NCBI GenBank assembly: GCA_007844125.1
Contig: CM017568.1
Coordinates: 6,716,685 to 6,780,684, forward strand
DNA: 64,000 bases
From: Sinonovacula constricta
Lineage: Eukaryota > Mollusca > Bivalvia > Cardiida > Solecurtidae
Direction of reading: 5' to 3'
Shown here: positions 24,253 through 35,384 of the stretch, in pieces
How the letters are laid out: the number at the start of each line of letters is the position of its first letter
Numbering within the stretch: position 1 is the first letter of the stretch
The notes under the pieces: model-generated
Seen by the model: only the letters and a program-made list of their open reading frames with translations
Told to the model about the DNA's origin: nothing
The model's database searches: none
Made by a program: the position numbers and the translations under genes

Positions 24253-24499
24253 ATTCCAAATGAGATAGTAGTTTGAAATAAACAGCTCAAGCACAGCGCT
24301 GATATATAATAAGAACAAATAAAACAGCCCAAGTGCTGATGTATAATAAGAACACTTTAATATGATGTCATACAATGCCTTGATGTCGTATGCCAAAAGT
24401 GTCAAAAGTGAAATGTAACAAAAAATCGAATTTTAGAAAGCAACGTACACCAACAAAATAAAATGTAAATGATTAAAGTTAATAAGTTTCAAAATAACA

Positions 24500-26272
24500 T
24501 ATCATAAACAGCCGAGGATTTATCCGCAGTTGGAATATTATAAAATAAAGGTGCAAAAATCCCGATGTTATACCTACTGTGCAAACTTATGTTAAGAGCG
24601 TGGAGACTGCTCAAGTTGTCCAACCTATGTAGGGCACGACATGGAGAGATGAAGAGAAAAGAAATCCAACAGTGACTGTCCAATTATGGCTTTAAGTCAC
24701 TGTTTTCATAAAGTCTCAAAGGCCTGTCCGGTCATCGTGTAATTCAAAAGCAATGCGAGTTGTTCTTATCTGTAAAATGGTCAATTGCGAGCAATGCAGA
24801 ACACCGAAGGATTCCCGGGTTGTAACCGTCAGCAATACATTTTCTGATAAGTTTTTTAAGCGAAGTTTTAAGAGAAGTTAATGAGACCCTTAATTTTCTT
24901 TAACTTGTATAAAACATTTCCATAAAATGCAGGATGGCTTATGCCTTTCTGCAAAAGTGTTTTCATGCTCTTTTTATACTTAGAAGCAATAAAATCATTG
25001 CGGTGAAAGAATTTTAAAAACGCCTTTCTTAATTTGTGAAAACGAAAGCCTTGCTGTAACCGTTTAGAAGAAATAAACCGATTTCTAGCATTGAAATCTT
25101 CTACTTTATTACAAACTCGTGCAAATATTGTAAGATGTGATATGTACATGTAAATATACCATAAGAGGTAGCACGAGGTGACTCACCGTCAAGGTATGGA
25201 GTATTCATAATACTAAAGTTGAAATCATCTCTCTTGTCATAGTTTTAAGTAGAGACATTGTTATTGGAAATAGCGATCTCAATGTCTAGAAATGCTGCGG
25301 CATTTAAATGTCAGTTTGCTTTATTAAGGGTAAGTTCTGGAGGGTAAATCAGATGGGTAATTTAAGAAAAGAAATGATTATCTATAGTTAGAATATCGTC
25401 AAGATAGCGTGACGTAAAATTGAAAACCTCTATAATGTGGAATTATTTAGAAGGGGATAAATTTAACATGAAATCACGTTCAAAGCAGTATAAAAACAAA
25501 TCTGCAATTAATGGTGCACAGTTGGTTCTCATAGGAATACCAATTACTAGTCTCAAAAAGTGTCACCGCATTGTATGTAAATATTTTCTAATAGGAAACA
25601 TAGAACTTCACAAACATCCGTGCAAGTCCACATAATAACTTTTCTAAGAAAGTGTTGGTAAAGAATGCATTACTTTCATGAAATGCAATATATAGACGTT
25701 GCTCTCGGGCATTTTCTTTTCTCAATAAGAGCAATAAATTTGGTCTTCATATGAGGTCAAGTAGTGCACAGTGTAGAGAAATCGTAAGTATTAACTGCAG
25801 AGCAAAGGAAAATTTAAGTACGAAACATGTCTTCGACTTTTTATAGACCAAAAATGTTAACACCTGAATTTTCATACACCTTTTCACAATATTTAACAAC
25901 GTAAGGCAAGACGTTAGTATTTAAGATATGTGAGTGGTGCTGCTAGAGCTGGCATTAGCTATGAATCGTGACTAGTATGGTGTAGCGGCCAAGCTCGCCC
26001 ACTGGCTGATAAGCCCCGCGCGACTAAGCCCGCCCATTGGCTGATAAGCCCCGCCTCTCTTATCAGATAAGATTATTGTATGCATGTATTGAGGGGAGTT
26101 GTTGTCGGAGAATGTATGTGTGAGCATCTGAATAAAAGTGTAAACCATCCTTCGGGTCTTGTATTACCATCCCTTAAGGGTCTGTATATAAACAACAACA
26201 ACATTACATATGGTGTTTTGTGAAGCTTAGGAATCCAGTACAGCGAAGGAAGTTTTTCTTGCTGCCAAATAC
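24500..26272 (-). pseudogene. Penelope-like element, decayed reverse transcriptase
   Basis: Minus-strand translation gives the reverse transcriptase in order, with stops and frameshifts. At 26273-26213 are WQQEKLPS and LYWIPKLHKTPY, the diagnostic Penelope-type N-terminal motif. RFIANASSSSTT follows at 25975-25940, YCEKVYENSG at about 25890-25860, and GIPMRTNCAPLIADLFLYCF at 25543-25480. The palm motif RYLDDIL is at 25388-25408, with YLDD carrying the catalytic aspartates. YDKRDDFNFSI lies near 25215. The C-terminal part at 25149-24868 contains KLRKAFLKFFHRN and GISHPAFYGNVLYK, and a last piece (DGYNPGILR) is near 24820. The intact enzyme would copy element RNA into DNA. No GIY-YIG endonuclease domain was identified. 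A solo LTR interrupts the frame, and the 5' end abuts a family B copy. Confidence 0.88.
25981..26208 (+). mobile_element. Solo LTR (228 bp) with perfect 5-bp target-site duplication
   Basis: The insertion begins TGTAGCGG and ends CATTACA, so it has TGTA...TACA termini, and it is flanked on both sides by TATGG (25976-25980 and 26209-26213). It contains two near-identical direct repeats around TGGCTGATAAGCCCCGC and an AATAAA signal (CTGAATAAAAGTG, about 26127-26139). Removing it with one TATGG restores continuity of the interrupted reverse transcriptase homology (PKLHKTPY on one side, RFIANASS on the other), which confirms the boundaries. No internal retroelement genes are adjacent, so this is a solo LTR from recombination. 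The length of the duplication fits Ty3/gypsy-, copia- or BEL-type elements. Confidence 0.88.
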
Positions 26273-26618
26273 TACTTTCGTCAAAACTTATCAAAGAAAA
26301 CATCAGCGCACGGACATTCTGTATTCCAATTGATCGGTTTTCTTTACATTGCCTGTAGTTGAAAAAAACCACACCAGGAAGTGCGAGGTTAGAGCTCTGT
26401 AAAATCGGTTTAAGCACCCCAGTCGGCCCATATTGCCGACTGACCGTTCAAAGGCGGTAACTGTCGGGTTTGTTTTTTTCGTTAAATGACTCATCACAAA
26501 TATGTTCTTACTTTCCACTTGGCGTGTAAGTGAGATACCTTTGTCCTGTGCCTTTTCAGCGTTTGGTATATGCTGAAATGCTCATAGGACTTTGTCATAT
26601 ATTCTTATTAATCGAAAT
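26272..26618 (+). repeat. Family B copy, body without module M1
   Basis: It starts near TACTTTCGTCAAAACTTATC and has the core (GGAAGTGCGAGGTTAGAGCT, AGTCGGCCCATATTGCCGAC, AAGGCGGTAACTGTCGGG). It ends at GACTTTGTCATATATTCTTA. Its left edge meets the Penelope-like frame just before WQQEKLP, so it probably truncated or inserted into that element. Confidence 0.8.
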
Positions 26619-26619
26619 T

Positions 26620-29085
26620 GAACACTTTTCCCTTTTAAAAATAATTGTGTAATAAAATGTCAAATTAGTCTTTTTCCACGAACACAATAGAACATTTAGC
26701 AGTTAGCAATTACTAGTCCGCTTATATTTCGAAGAATTTAATAGGCTTTGCCAACATATGACCATTTCCGACCATTCCAAAGTGAAAATTTACACTTATT
26801 ACTCATAAGATTATTATTCTATCACCGACAAAATTGTATCTTAAAGGTGGGAAGAGGGGTGATTCTTATTAAAGACTTAAACTTATAGTGTGATAAATGT
26901 TTGGCTCTGAAGACGTAACATGCTTCGTTCCCGCACAGTCCAGTGTTCTTTTTTCGACAAATTTGTTATATACTTTTAAAATTAAGCATATCTAGATAGA
27001 TTGAAAAGCGGCAAATTTATTGACTAACAATCATTTGAGACTATACCCAAAAGAAGATCTATGGTGACTGTTATGCAACATTATATTTCAAACTAACATC
27101 GCAAATCGTTTTCTAATAGCCATATAAGGGTAAGTTCTGTGAACATTCTTAAAAAGTTTATTTTTTACGATTTGTTATGTCATTTTTTTTATTGATGACT
27201 TTTTTGCATAATGTTTATTTTTCTTAGTTTTCATTATGAAATTATAAAATAATTTTATAAACGACAGACAGACATGAAAATTAATACCATATGAAAATCC
27301 GTAAAACATAATTCCAGCCTACAATAGCAATCCTGTTACTTTATTACCAATGCAAAATAAATAAGTATCATAGAAATAAATATTATTATCATTATTATAA
27401 AAACATCAGTGTCTGATGTTTCGGGCATTGATATAAATGGAATTTTGGTATTGAAGTAATTATAGTAATAAGTGCAAATAAAACATAAAATAAGAAACTT
27501 AAAACCTTAATTCTTTTAGATGTGAAATTTCAAACATTCTGCAAAATTACAAGAAATTTATGACAATATCGTTTTAGAGGAATTTCTTGAGGCAACAAAT
27601 TACGCCAAAACTGACCACGCGATGCTAGTTAGTTAGTTATTGATCAGGACTATTTACAGCTCGTTGCTCCATGTACTCATTAACTACGCATTAATCAGTG
27701 TTTGCAATCTTAAAGATTAATATAAGGGGAAATAAAATGTTTCATAGTCGACTTTAAATGAATAAGTTCATATTATACATTTATGATTATATTTTATATG
27801 TGTTCTTTAATTAGATGCAGTGTGCCGCATCTCATAATCGTATTTAAGACTCTCCTGCTTGAAAAAGTTTCAAATGTTGGTAAGATATTCATATATTTAT
27901 GTCCTTATTTTATTACACCATTTTGACCGTTAACAAGAGAAGCTATTGTTTTGTACCCGATTTTAATCCAGTCTATTACGAAGACGAATGTTTATATTCC
28001 TATTGTTATTAAACATAAACACAAATTGCATAAAATCGATTCAGTGTGTATAACCTGAAGTCACTGTCTCAAGCAATGGAAAGGTAAACGGTAGTTTAGC
28101 GGTTTGATTAACTAAATAGATCTTAAAATATATGTATATTTCAATGGAGTTTACAGGTTCGAGTCCTGGTCTTGCTGCTTAAGTATGTTGAGCAGTAATA
28201 ACAAGACAGATGTTACACATTGAAATACAAGTCACTGCAATCCTTTTAATTATTCAAAATGACATTATCACTTTCTCAAGCAATATTTTAAGTTAACACT
28301 GACCTTGTAATTGACACAATGCTCTTGCTTAAAGAGAACCTTGCCATAAATTTGAATCTCTGTCAGTTCTCGGAGACATGTGTTTTAAGCGAATTTCTTT
28401 CCATAATTATAACATTTAAGGTGATATGTTTACTAAAGAAGACGACTGTACTAGAGAACTAAACAGACACACTTTTCTGTTTTACATTTTTCCGATTAGT
28501 TTATTTGTGAATGATAACTTTTATTTGGACCAAAGATTTTTTTAATAAAGCCACAGTACAAATTAATCCGCTGTTACAATCGCTTTATGACTCTTTCCTA
28601 TGTTTTACTTCAGTAGCTCATGTATGTTAAATGGTATCCATAATATCATCCGTTGTCTGTGGTTTATTGGAGACCATCAACATTAATGTATCGAAATTTT
28701 TCGTTACGACGAAATACGTTTTAAAAACGGTACTACAGATTTAGATAAAATATAATATCACAGTGATTGCGTGTTTCTCATATCTGTTAAATATAGCCTT
28801 CCTATATACCATAAGTTGCCGATCTTTAATAAATGATAAGGTAACCAACGTACTTCAGTAATTAAAGGTAAATATTAACGTTTGAAACAGTTTTACTTGA
28901 ACCGAGTCTCTGCATCTGAAAAATTACGGAAAAGTAAATGCCTTAATGATACTGTACTTATACATTGTGCTGCTAAACAATTAAGACTAACGGATTTTGT
29001 TGAGATAGTAACGTATTATTTGCATACCTTAATAAAATACGGCAAATTGGATAGTCATAGAAATTATTTTAAAAAAGCCTGACGA
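26620..29085. other. AT-rich DNA with a tRNA-like remnant
   Basis: A perfect B box (GGTTCGAGTCC near 28158) with a weak A-box-like match upstream suggests a degenerate tRNA or SINE head around 28090-28190. Acceptor-stem pairing is absent. No gene recognised. Confidence 0.5.
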
Positions 29086-29114
29086 AATAAGAAATAACTG
29101 ACAAATGGGTCTTT

Positions 29115-29900
29115 ATTGACTTCGGCGGTGACTGTTTGTTTTTGTTTTTAATATTTCTAGACATAGTTTTGTGATACATTTTACAACTGACTGGCATGTT
29201 AATACTTCTGTCCTGTGCCTTTTCAAATGTAATGTGCAGCTGCAATGCCCGTCGAACTGTGTCACATTTTCTTACTCATTATCACAACAATACAACAATA
29301 TTTCTTGGGCAGTGTGATGCTCGTACAAAAATTTCCTTGTTCTCTACGTTGTCATTTAGTTCATCCTAATAGGATTGGTACTTTTATTTTCTTTGTATAT
29401 TCATTGTACTTTCGTACTTTATGTCCATCAAGACACGAAAAGAACGCTACTACCATTGACACTTATTCTCAAGTATTTTGTTTGTCATTCAAGTATTTTA
29501 TTTCTTAATATCAAAAAGTGTTGCTAGTCGCTACACGTCACTAGTTTCTTATTAAAGATGACATAACTTATGTCTAAGAATATGTCATCATCACTTAGAC
29601 AGTTTACTTTTAAAAGGATCTGTTTTCTTTTCACTGTTTGTATTTAAGTACCCCCATGAAGTACGAGGTTAAATCTCTGTAAAACCGGGTTAAGCAATCC
29701 AGTCGGCCAATTTGTTGATGGACCGTTCCTATTCGTTAACTGTTGAGTTTGCTCTACTTTATTTCTCGTTACAGTTTTACTGTTCATTTACATCTGATAA
29801 GCATGTGAATACCTTTGTCCTGTGCTTTTCCAACGTTAATATATTTTGCAGTTCCCATACGAGTTTGTCATTTTCTTTTCATTTCAACAAATTTGCACTA
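29115..29900 (+). repeat. Family B element, full but diverged unit
   Basis: The order is: a left terminal segment beginning near GGCGGTGACTG and including CTGTCCTGTGCCTTTTC; module M1 (GTTCATCCTAATAGGATTGG, TGTCCATCAAGACACGAAAA); the B body and core (AGTACGAGGTTAAATCTCTG, CAGTCGGCCAATTTGTTGAT); and a right terminal segment (TGTGAATACCTTTGTCCTGT). The left terminal segment reaches back into core sequence, so this copy again shows a direct repeat at both ends. Confidence 0.7.
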
Positions 29901-29934
29901 CTAAAACATGGACAGAGCATATCAAAATAAGCAT

Positions 29935-30062
29935 AACAACGTATAACAAAGTCCAATGAGAATTACAACTTATACCGAAATTTGAAATGACAAATGTATA
30001 CACATGCAAACCTAATGTAAAAAAGAACAAATTTGTGGTAAGTCATCTAACAAAAATAGCAA
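29935..30062 (-). repeat. Family B terminal segment, inverted fragment
   Basis: The complement matches the family B terminal repeat: TAACAAAGTCCAATGAGAAT, ATTTGAAATGACAAATGTAT, ACATGCAAACC, AAGAACAAATTTGTGGTAAG. It lies tail-to-tail with the unit at 29115-29900. Confidence 0.6.
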
Positions 30063-30264
30063 ATAATAGTTTACAGGAACCCCAACTGTTTTATCTTGAT
30101 ACTACATAGCTTATATTCTTATATTAATATTGATGATGACATTTATATTTTGCAACCATTTATAGTCATTTAAATTTAGATTAAATAGTCATTAAATGGT
30201 CAATGAAATATTAAAAAAAAATTTAAAAAAATGCACAGTTCTTAATATTAATATTTTATTTGGT

Positions 30265-30480
30265 TTGTAAATGGTGCAAGGCTTTTACAAATCCTATGAG
30301 CTTTGCAACATATACCCCACAAACACATGACAAAGATATTCACATGCGATCCAAATGTTAAAATTAGAAAAAAATCTATGATGGTGATGAGTCATTAAAC
30401 AAAAAGAGCAGATCCAGCAGTTACCGAACATCACTGGAACGGTCAGTCGGGAAAGGGACAGGCTGGAATGTTACAGGTAC
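30265..30480 (-). repeat. Family B right half, inverted fragment
   Basis: The complement shows the terminal segment (ACAAATCCTATGAGCTTTGC, GATATTCACATGCGATCC) followed by the core (GGAACGGTCAGTCGGGAAAG, GGCTGGAATGTTA). The body is missing. Confidence 0.6.
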
Positions 30481-30489
30481 TTTTTGTCA

Positions 30490-31570
30490 GAAAATGGAGA
30501 AGCGTTGAAAAGAGTAAAGTTTTTCCTTTGGTTATTGTTTGGCCTTAATAACAAACCAACTAACGTAAACAGCAAGTCGTTTAAGGAGAGAATTAGAGAA
30601 GAGAAGATGCTTGTTTTCCTGTGATAGCAGTGTGGTGTATTAACTTAAACAGAGCCTGCACTTTGATGTATTTATTCTAAATGTTGAAGTGCTTTTGTTC
30701 AGGATATAACACTAGTTCATTTCATTGATGATGATAAATATATATAATGGAACGTAACTGAATATTAGGTTTTAAATCATTTATAGATTGACAATTACTG
30801 CTGATGTTGCAATTAAGTATGCGTTTGATAATTGTTTTTGTAATTGTCAAATGTGCAAGTCTTCAATGACAATACGACCACTTTATGCAAGTATTCTACA
30901 ATATTCGGCTTAAGTATAATAACGTACAACTGATGGCTTGCATTTACTTTAAAACGGATACAACTGGTGTGATTATCAATATAATCGCGCACTTTTAATT
31001 ATACAATATCTGCTTAAATATATAACTAATAAATATATATTGAATTCAGTTTTGTTTAACTACTTTCGCATAGATCTATTCAAGGCTTGGGCGCATTTAA
31101 GTTAGTGGTCAAGAAATAACCAAAAGGCCCTTTTTTGCTACAGTTTTATAACCCTGTCATTAATTTTCCAAACAGGCTTAAAATGAATTTAACGTAAGAC
31201 CTTTTATTATTAATTGATAAAATTGCATCACATTATTTAGATTTTAAAGTGAAATGACATGTTAAGGTATGACATCGAAATTAAAAAAAAAACGCAGCAG
31301 CCTGACACACAAGTCAGTGATGTTGACCATGTTCACATGAAAATGTAATGTTTAAAGGCTAGTCCATCTTGTTACAGACATACATCCCCTGAGAAATAAA
31401 TACGTACGAGGTATTTGATTTACAATTGGCCCGAAGTCTGTACATAAAGCAATTTAACTGCTTGATTAATAATATCATAAGCAAAGGTATGTGATGGACC
31501 GTTGAACAAGATTGTAGATTCAAGACTAAAAGACTTAAGGCAATGACAACGTATGAAGTGATTTAGCTGC
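30490..31570. other. AT-rich DNA, nothing recognised
   Basis: No feature seen apart from ordinary short A/T runs. Confidence 0.6.
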
Positions 31571-31575
31571 TCGAT

Positions 31576-31656
31576 TATTATCACCATCACCCCATCACCA
31601 CTTTCATCATTATCATCATTACCACCACCACCACCACCATTATCATCGTCAGTATC
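31576..31656. repeat. Degenerate (ATC/ACC)n repeat
   Basis: Imperfect trinucleotide array (ATCACC, CATTATCATCATTACCACC) of about 80 bp. Confidence 0.9.
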
Positions 31657-31924
31657 ATCAAACAGATATTGTCACTGTCTTCAGACAAAACAAATGTAAA
31701 GTGGCATGATAACGCCATATAGCTTCTTTTTAAAGAAACTTTTTCCGCAATTGAAATCTCCGTTAGTATTCGCAAACATGTGTTACGACCATGTGTTATT
31801 ATGGAAACGGTTTTACATGACATGTTTATTAAGGAAGCAAAGAGTAAAAAGCACTATATATTCTATTAATATACCAATATGATATGTTTCTTTTTACTCC
31901 TTTAATTCTCTTTTCATCACACAT

Positions 31925-32245
31925 GGTAGCTTAATCGATACCTCGTCGGCTCCATGTACAGGAGGCCCCTGGTTCGATCCCTGGCCGCGACATACCAAAG
32001 TTGTTAAATTGTAATGGTATAGCTCCCTTGCTAACGCCCTTGCTAAAGCTTAAGCAAAAATATGGTGGTTTCAAGACTGGTTGGCCCAGTGTCAGGATAA
32101 CGTGACTGAATGTGATATCATGCCAGTTGTTCATGGCATACTATACACAGTGAAAGCAGCACTGTATCTGCTTCAAGGGAACACCGTCTCCAGATAACTG
32201 AAATATTGTTGGTTGGCCGATAAACCCAATAAACAAACAAATAAT
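31925..32245 (+). mobile_element. tRNA-derived SINE, family S1, with A-rich tail
   Basis: The tRNA-like head is at 31926-31992: TAGCTTAATCGATACC in the A-box region and CCTGGTTCGATCCCTGG with a perfect B box. The body includes GGCCCAGTGTCAGGATAACG and ATGATATCATGCC-like sequence, and the tail is AATAAACAAACAAATAA near 32228. A second copy lies inverted at 40250-40475. The 67-codon frame inside it is not a gene. Confidence 0.75.
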
Positions 32246-32249
32246 TCTC

Positions 32250-33710
32250 TTTTCGAAACATTTTTATCTTGGAATTTGAAAATCGTTTTTAAAAAGTTTT
32301 AAATGAGACCTGACTTTATGTTAGTGATGTTACTCTTGTTTGTCTTAGATCATCCAATACAGGCGCTTTATGTCAACTTGGCTATTTGAGACCATCAAGA
32401 TAATCATAATTATTTGTATCTGCCAATAAGTATATGCCTATAATGAAAAATAGGAAATTAATATGTAATTGTTTTTCTCTTTCAGTTTTGATAGTGTCTC
32501 GGTGTTGCCGTCAAATCTCATTGTGTATGAATATCACGTATATACGATATATATATACAATGGTGTTTTTAAGCATGTAATCTTTTAATCAAGGATAAGT
32601 GAGCTATATTAGATATATTAAAGCATGTAATTGCAATGTGATTTGAAATTAGTATCACTTAGGATAATAAGGAAATGATTTTATAAAGTATAAAAAATCC
32701 TGGAGTCTATATTTTACTTCTTGATACATTCTAATCAAAGAAAATACATTGGAGTATGAATGTTTAATGCAATTTTAATCAAAATAAATCTCTGCGTATT
32801 TTGTAATTTAAAGAAAAGCAAATGCATAAATAATGTATTTTGAAATCATATTTGATAAAGTCCGCGTTACATTAAGCTAAAACCGGTTTTGTTCGGCATC
32901 TGAATGAATAACTTCCATAGAAAAACGTCCATTAATTGGATTTGATTAGTTGAATAGTTGAAGATGATAATAAGCTTATTTATTGACTAAAATTATTTGT
33001 AATTTGCGATCACAACTATATGTACATAATTCGAGTGTCGGTATAGCCAGGACAAAGTTAATTTTATTGAAGGACAATACAATTATCTGCTGACAATGCG
33101 AAAACTAATGAAATGCACACATTTTCAGTTGAAAATTATTTTGCCATACAAATCATACGCATCGTCGCCATAAAGAGATCTCTGTATAGCTTTTAGCTAT
33201 TTGTCCCTAAAACCTTTTAAACTGTGCTGCTTAGTGCCATTTTGAAGATAACCCAATTTAAAATATGAACATGTACATTAGACTTACTTAAAAGTCTTCA
33301 TAAGAGATTATGAATAAAACTGTTTATAAGAGATAGAAGTCTTACTAAAATTGCTGTGATTCCCTTAATTATTTTAATGGAATCCAAATTAAATTGAACT
33401 TTTTTCAAACTTTTTTTAAAACTTTACTTTTGATATCAACTTAAGCGTTAGAGATAAAAGTAACATGTTACACACATCAACAAGCCTGTTCTTCTTGCTG
33501 AGAATTAATTTCCGCTTTGAATTTTATTCTGCAAAGAAGCCAATATATTTGCGGTGGAAAATGTGTCTGAGGTTTCTTGACGGATTTATTAGACTAACGT
33601 TCCGCTTTGTTAATCTTTAACGCTTTCGACGAACCAAAAATGTTCAAAACAAGAAATCAACTGTCAGGATTCCTAACCTCAGAATAAAACCTTCTTCAAC
33701 AATCGGGGTC
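32250..33710. other. AT-rich DNA, nothing recognised
   Basis: No gene or repeat copy recognised. Confidence 0.6.
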
Positions 33711-33714
33711 TAGA

Positions 33715-34412
33715 ATATGTTACAATGCTCATAGGTCCATGTCATATATTCTTATTCCTGATTACAACAATGTTACCTGTGCAGTGTGGCGGTCGTAATA
33801 AATCTCCCTGTGCATGTATTTTTTTTGTCATTTATTTCAACCTATAAGGATTGTTACGTGTATTTACTTTGATGAACATTTGACTTGGGTTCCTCAATTC
33901 CATTTTCACACGAGCATGATGCTACAACCTTTTACACTTCTCTGGTAATTTTCTTTTCTTTAGTCGGAAAATTAGTTTCAATCAAAATCAACAATTTTGT
34001 GTAGTTCTTCTAACAGAAATGATGCCTATCTCTCTTATAAATTCTATGTGGACATTACTTTTATGACGTCACTACTTTCGTCATTACATATCAAGAAAAA
34101 CATCATCGCTTGGACATTTTTGATTCGGATAGATGTGTTTTCCTTTCATTGCTTGTATTTGAGAAAACCATCAGGGAGTGCGAGGTTATAGCTCTTTAAA
34201 ACCAGTTAAAGCACCCCAGTTGGTCATTTTTGCCGACTGGCCGTGCCAAGGCGGTAACTGTTGGGTTTGCTCTTTTTGTTTAATGACTCAACACGATTTG
34301 TTCTTACTTTTACATTTGACTTGCATGTGAATACTTTTGTCCCGTGCCTTTTCGAGGTCTGGTATATGTTGCAATGCTCATATGACCTTGTCATATATTC
34401 TTATTCTGAAAC
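33715..34412 (+). repeat. Family B element, best-preserved unit (M1 plus B)
   Basis: It begins with a short left terminal segment (ATGTTACAATGCTCATAGGT), then M1 (CTGTGCAGTGTGGCGGTCGT, TAAGGATTGTTACGTGTATT). The B body follows (TATGTGGACATTACTTTTAT), then the core (GGGAGTGCGAGGTTATAGCT, AAGCACCCCAGTTGGTCATT, CCAAGGCGGTAACTGTTGGG). The right terminal segment (ATGCTCATATGACCTTGTCA) repeats the left one directly. Confidence 0.8.
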
Positions 34413-34735
34413 ATCCCTGCTGACAGTTAATAAATTGCATAATAAATGTTTAATACATTACGAACGTTGACAGTAGATACAAGTATGCATTTCAACGAGT
34501 GCAAGCTAAATGCAGTAAATATTGTTGATGTCGCAAATATTTTACACTCAGCATATTCTGGTTTACAATTGCGTTTTATTGATTTTCTGGGGGTTTATTC
34601 AGGTTTCAGTAAATGTGTCCATAATATTTGTTCGTTTTCTTGAGTTACAACAATAAACATAAAATATCAACATTAAAATAGTTAACATGGTGTAATTTTC
34701 TTGAACAAATTTTATAGTATAAACAGATTTAGATA

Positions 34736-34834
34736 GACAGATGGATGGATGGATGGATTGATTGATGGATGGATGGATGGATGGATGGATGGATGGATGG
34801 ATGGATGGATGGACGGACGGACGGACGGACAGAC
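34736..34834. repeat. (GGAT)n to (GGAC)n tetranucleotide array
   Basis: About 100 bp of ATGG units shading into ACGG. Open frames through it on both strands (HPSI..., DGWM...) are artefacts of the repeat. Confidence 0.97.
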
Positions 34835-34960
34835 TGACAGACAGCAGAAAGATAGTGTACACATATAGGGTTCATGCAAATCGTCTGGAAGTAATTTTAA
34901 GATTAATGTCAAATCTGAGAATTTTACCATATCTCTCTTATCATAACGTTTGTCTTAAAA

Positions 34961-34961
<1 letters not shown>

Positions 34962-34993
<32 letters not shown>
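34962..34993. repeat. Poly-A run
   Basis: Thirty-two consecutive A immediately before the start of a family B copy. It may be a target or end feature of that insertion or independent slippage. Confidence 0.95.
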
Positions 34994-34996
<3 letters not shown>

Positions 34997-35380
34997 CATA
35001 TTCTTTTCTAAACACTATGTGGGCATTGTTTATCAATGACGTCACTTCTTTCGTCATATCTTATCGAAAATATCAGCGCTTGGACATTTTGTATTCAAAT
35101 AGATCGTTTTTCTTTTCATTGCTCGCATTTGAAAAACTCGTCAGGAAGTGCGAGGTTAGAGCTCTGTAAAACCGGTTTAAACACCCCAGTCGGTCCATAT
35201 TGCCGACTGACCGTTCCAAGGCGGTAACTGTCGGGTTTGCTCTTTTCCTTAAATGACTCATCACAAATTTGTTCTTACTTTTCGCTTGGCATGCATGTGA
35301 AATACCTTTGTTCTGTGCCTTTTCGGAGTTTGGTATATGTTGCAATACTCATAGGACTTTGTCATATATTCTTAGAAGTA
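34994..35380 (+). repeat. Family B copy, body without module M1
   Basis: It begins ATATCATATTCTTTTCTAAAC after the poly-A run, then ATGTGGGCATTG and TGACGTCACTTCTTTCGTCA. The core is well preserved (GGAAGTGCGAGGTTAGAGCT, CCATATTGCCGACTGACCGT, GGCGGTAACTGTCGGGTTTG). It ends at GACTTTGTCATATATTCTTA. It is one of the least diverged copies and a good reference for the family. Confidence 0.85.
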
Positions 35381-35384
35381 TTAT

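Noticed and set aside
28090..28190. tRNA gene candidate with perfect B box GGTTCGAGTCC
   Set aside because: The acceptor arms do not pair and the anticodon region cannot be folded; a tRNA-like remnant only.
34599..34930. Frames with repeated HPSI on the minus strand
   Set aside because: They are a translation of the GGAT array.
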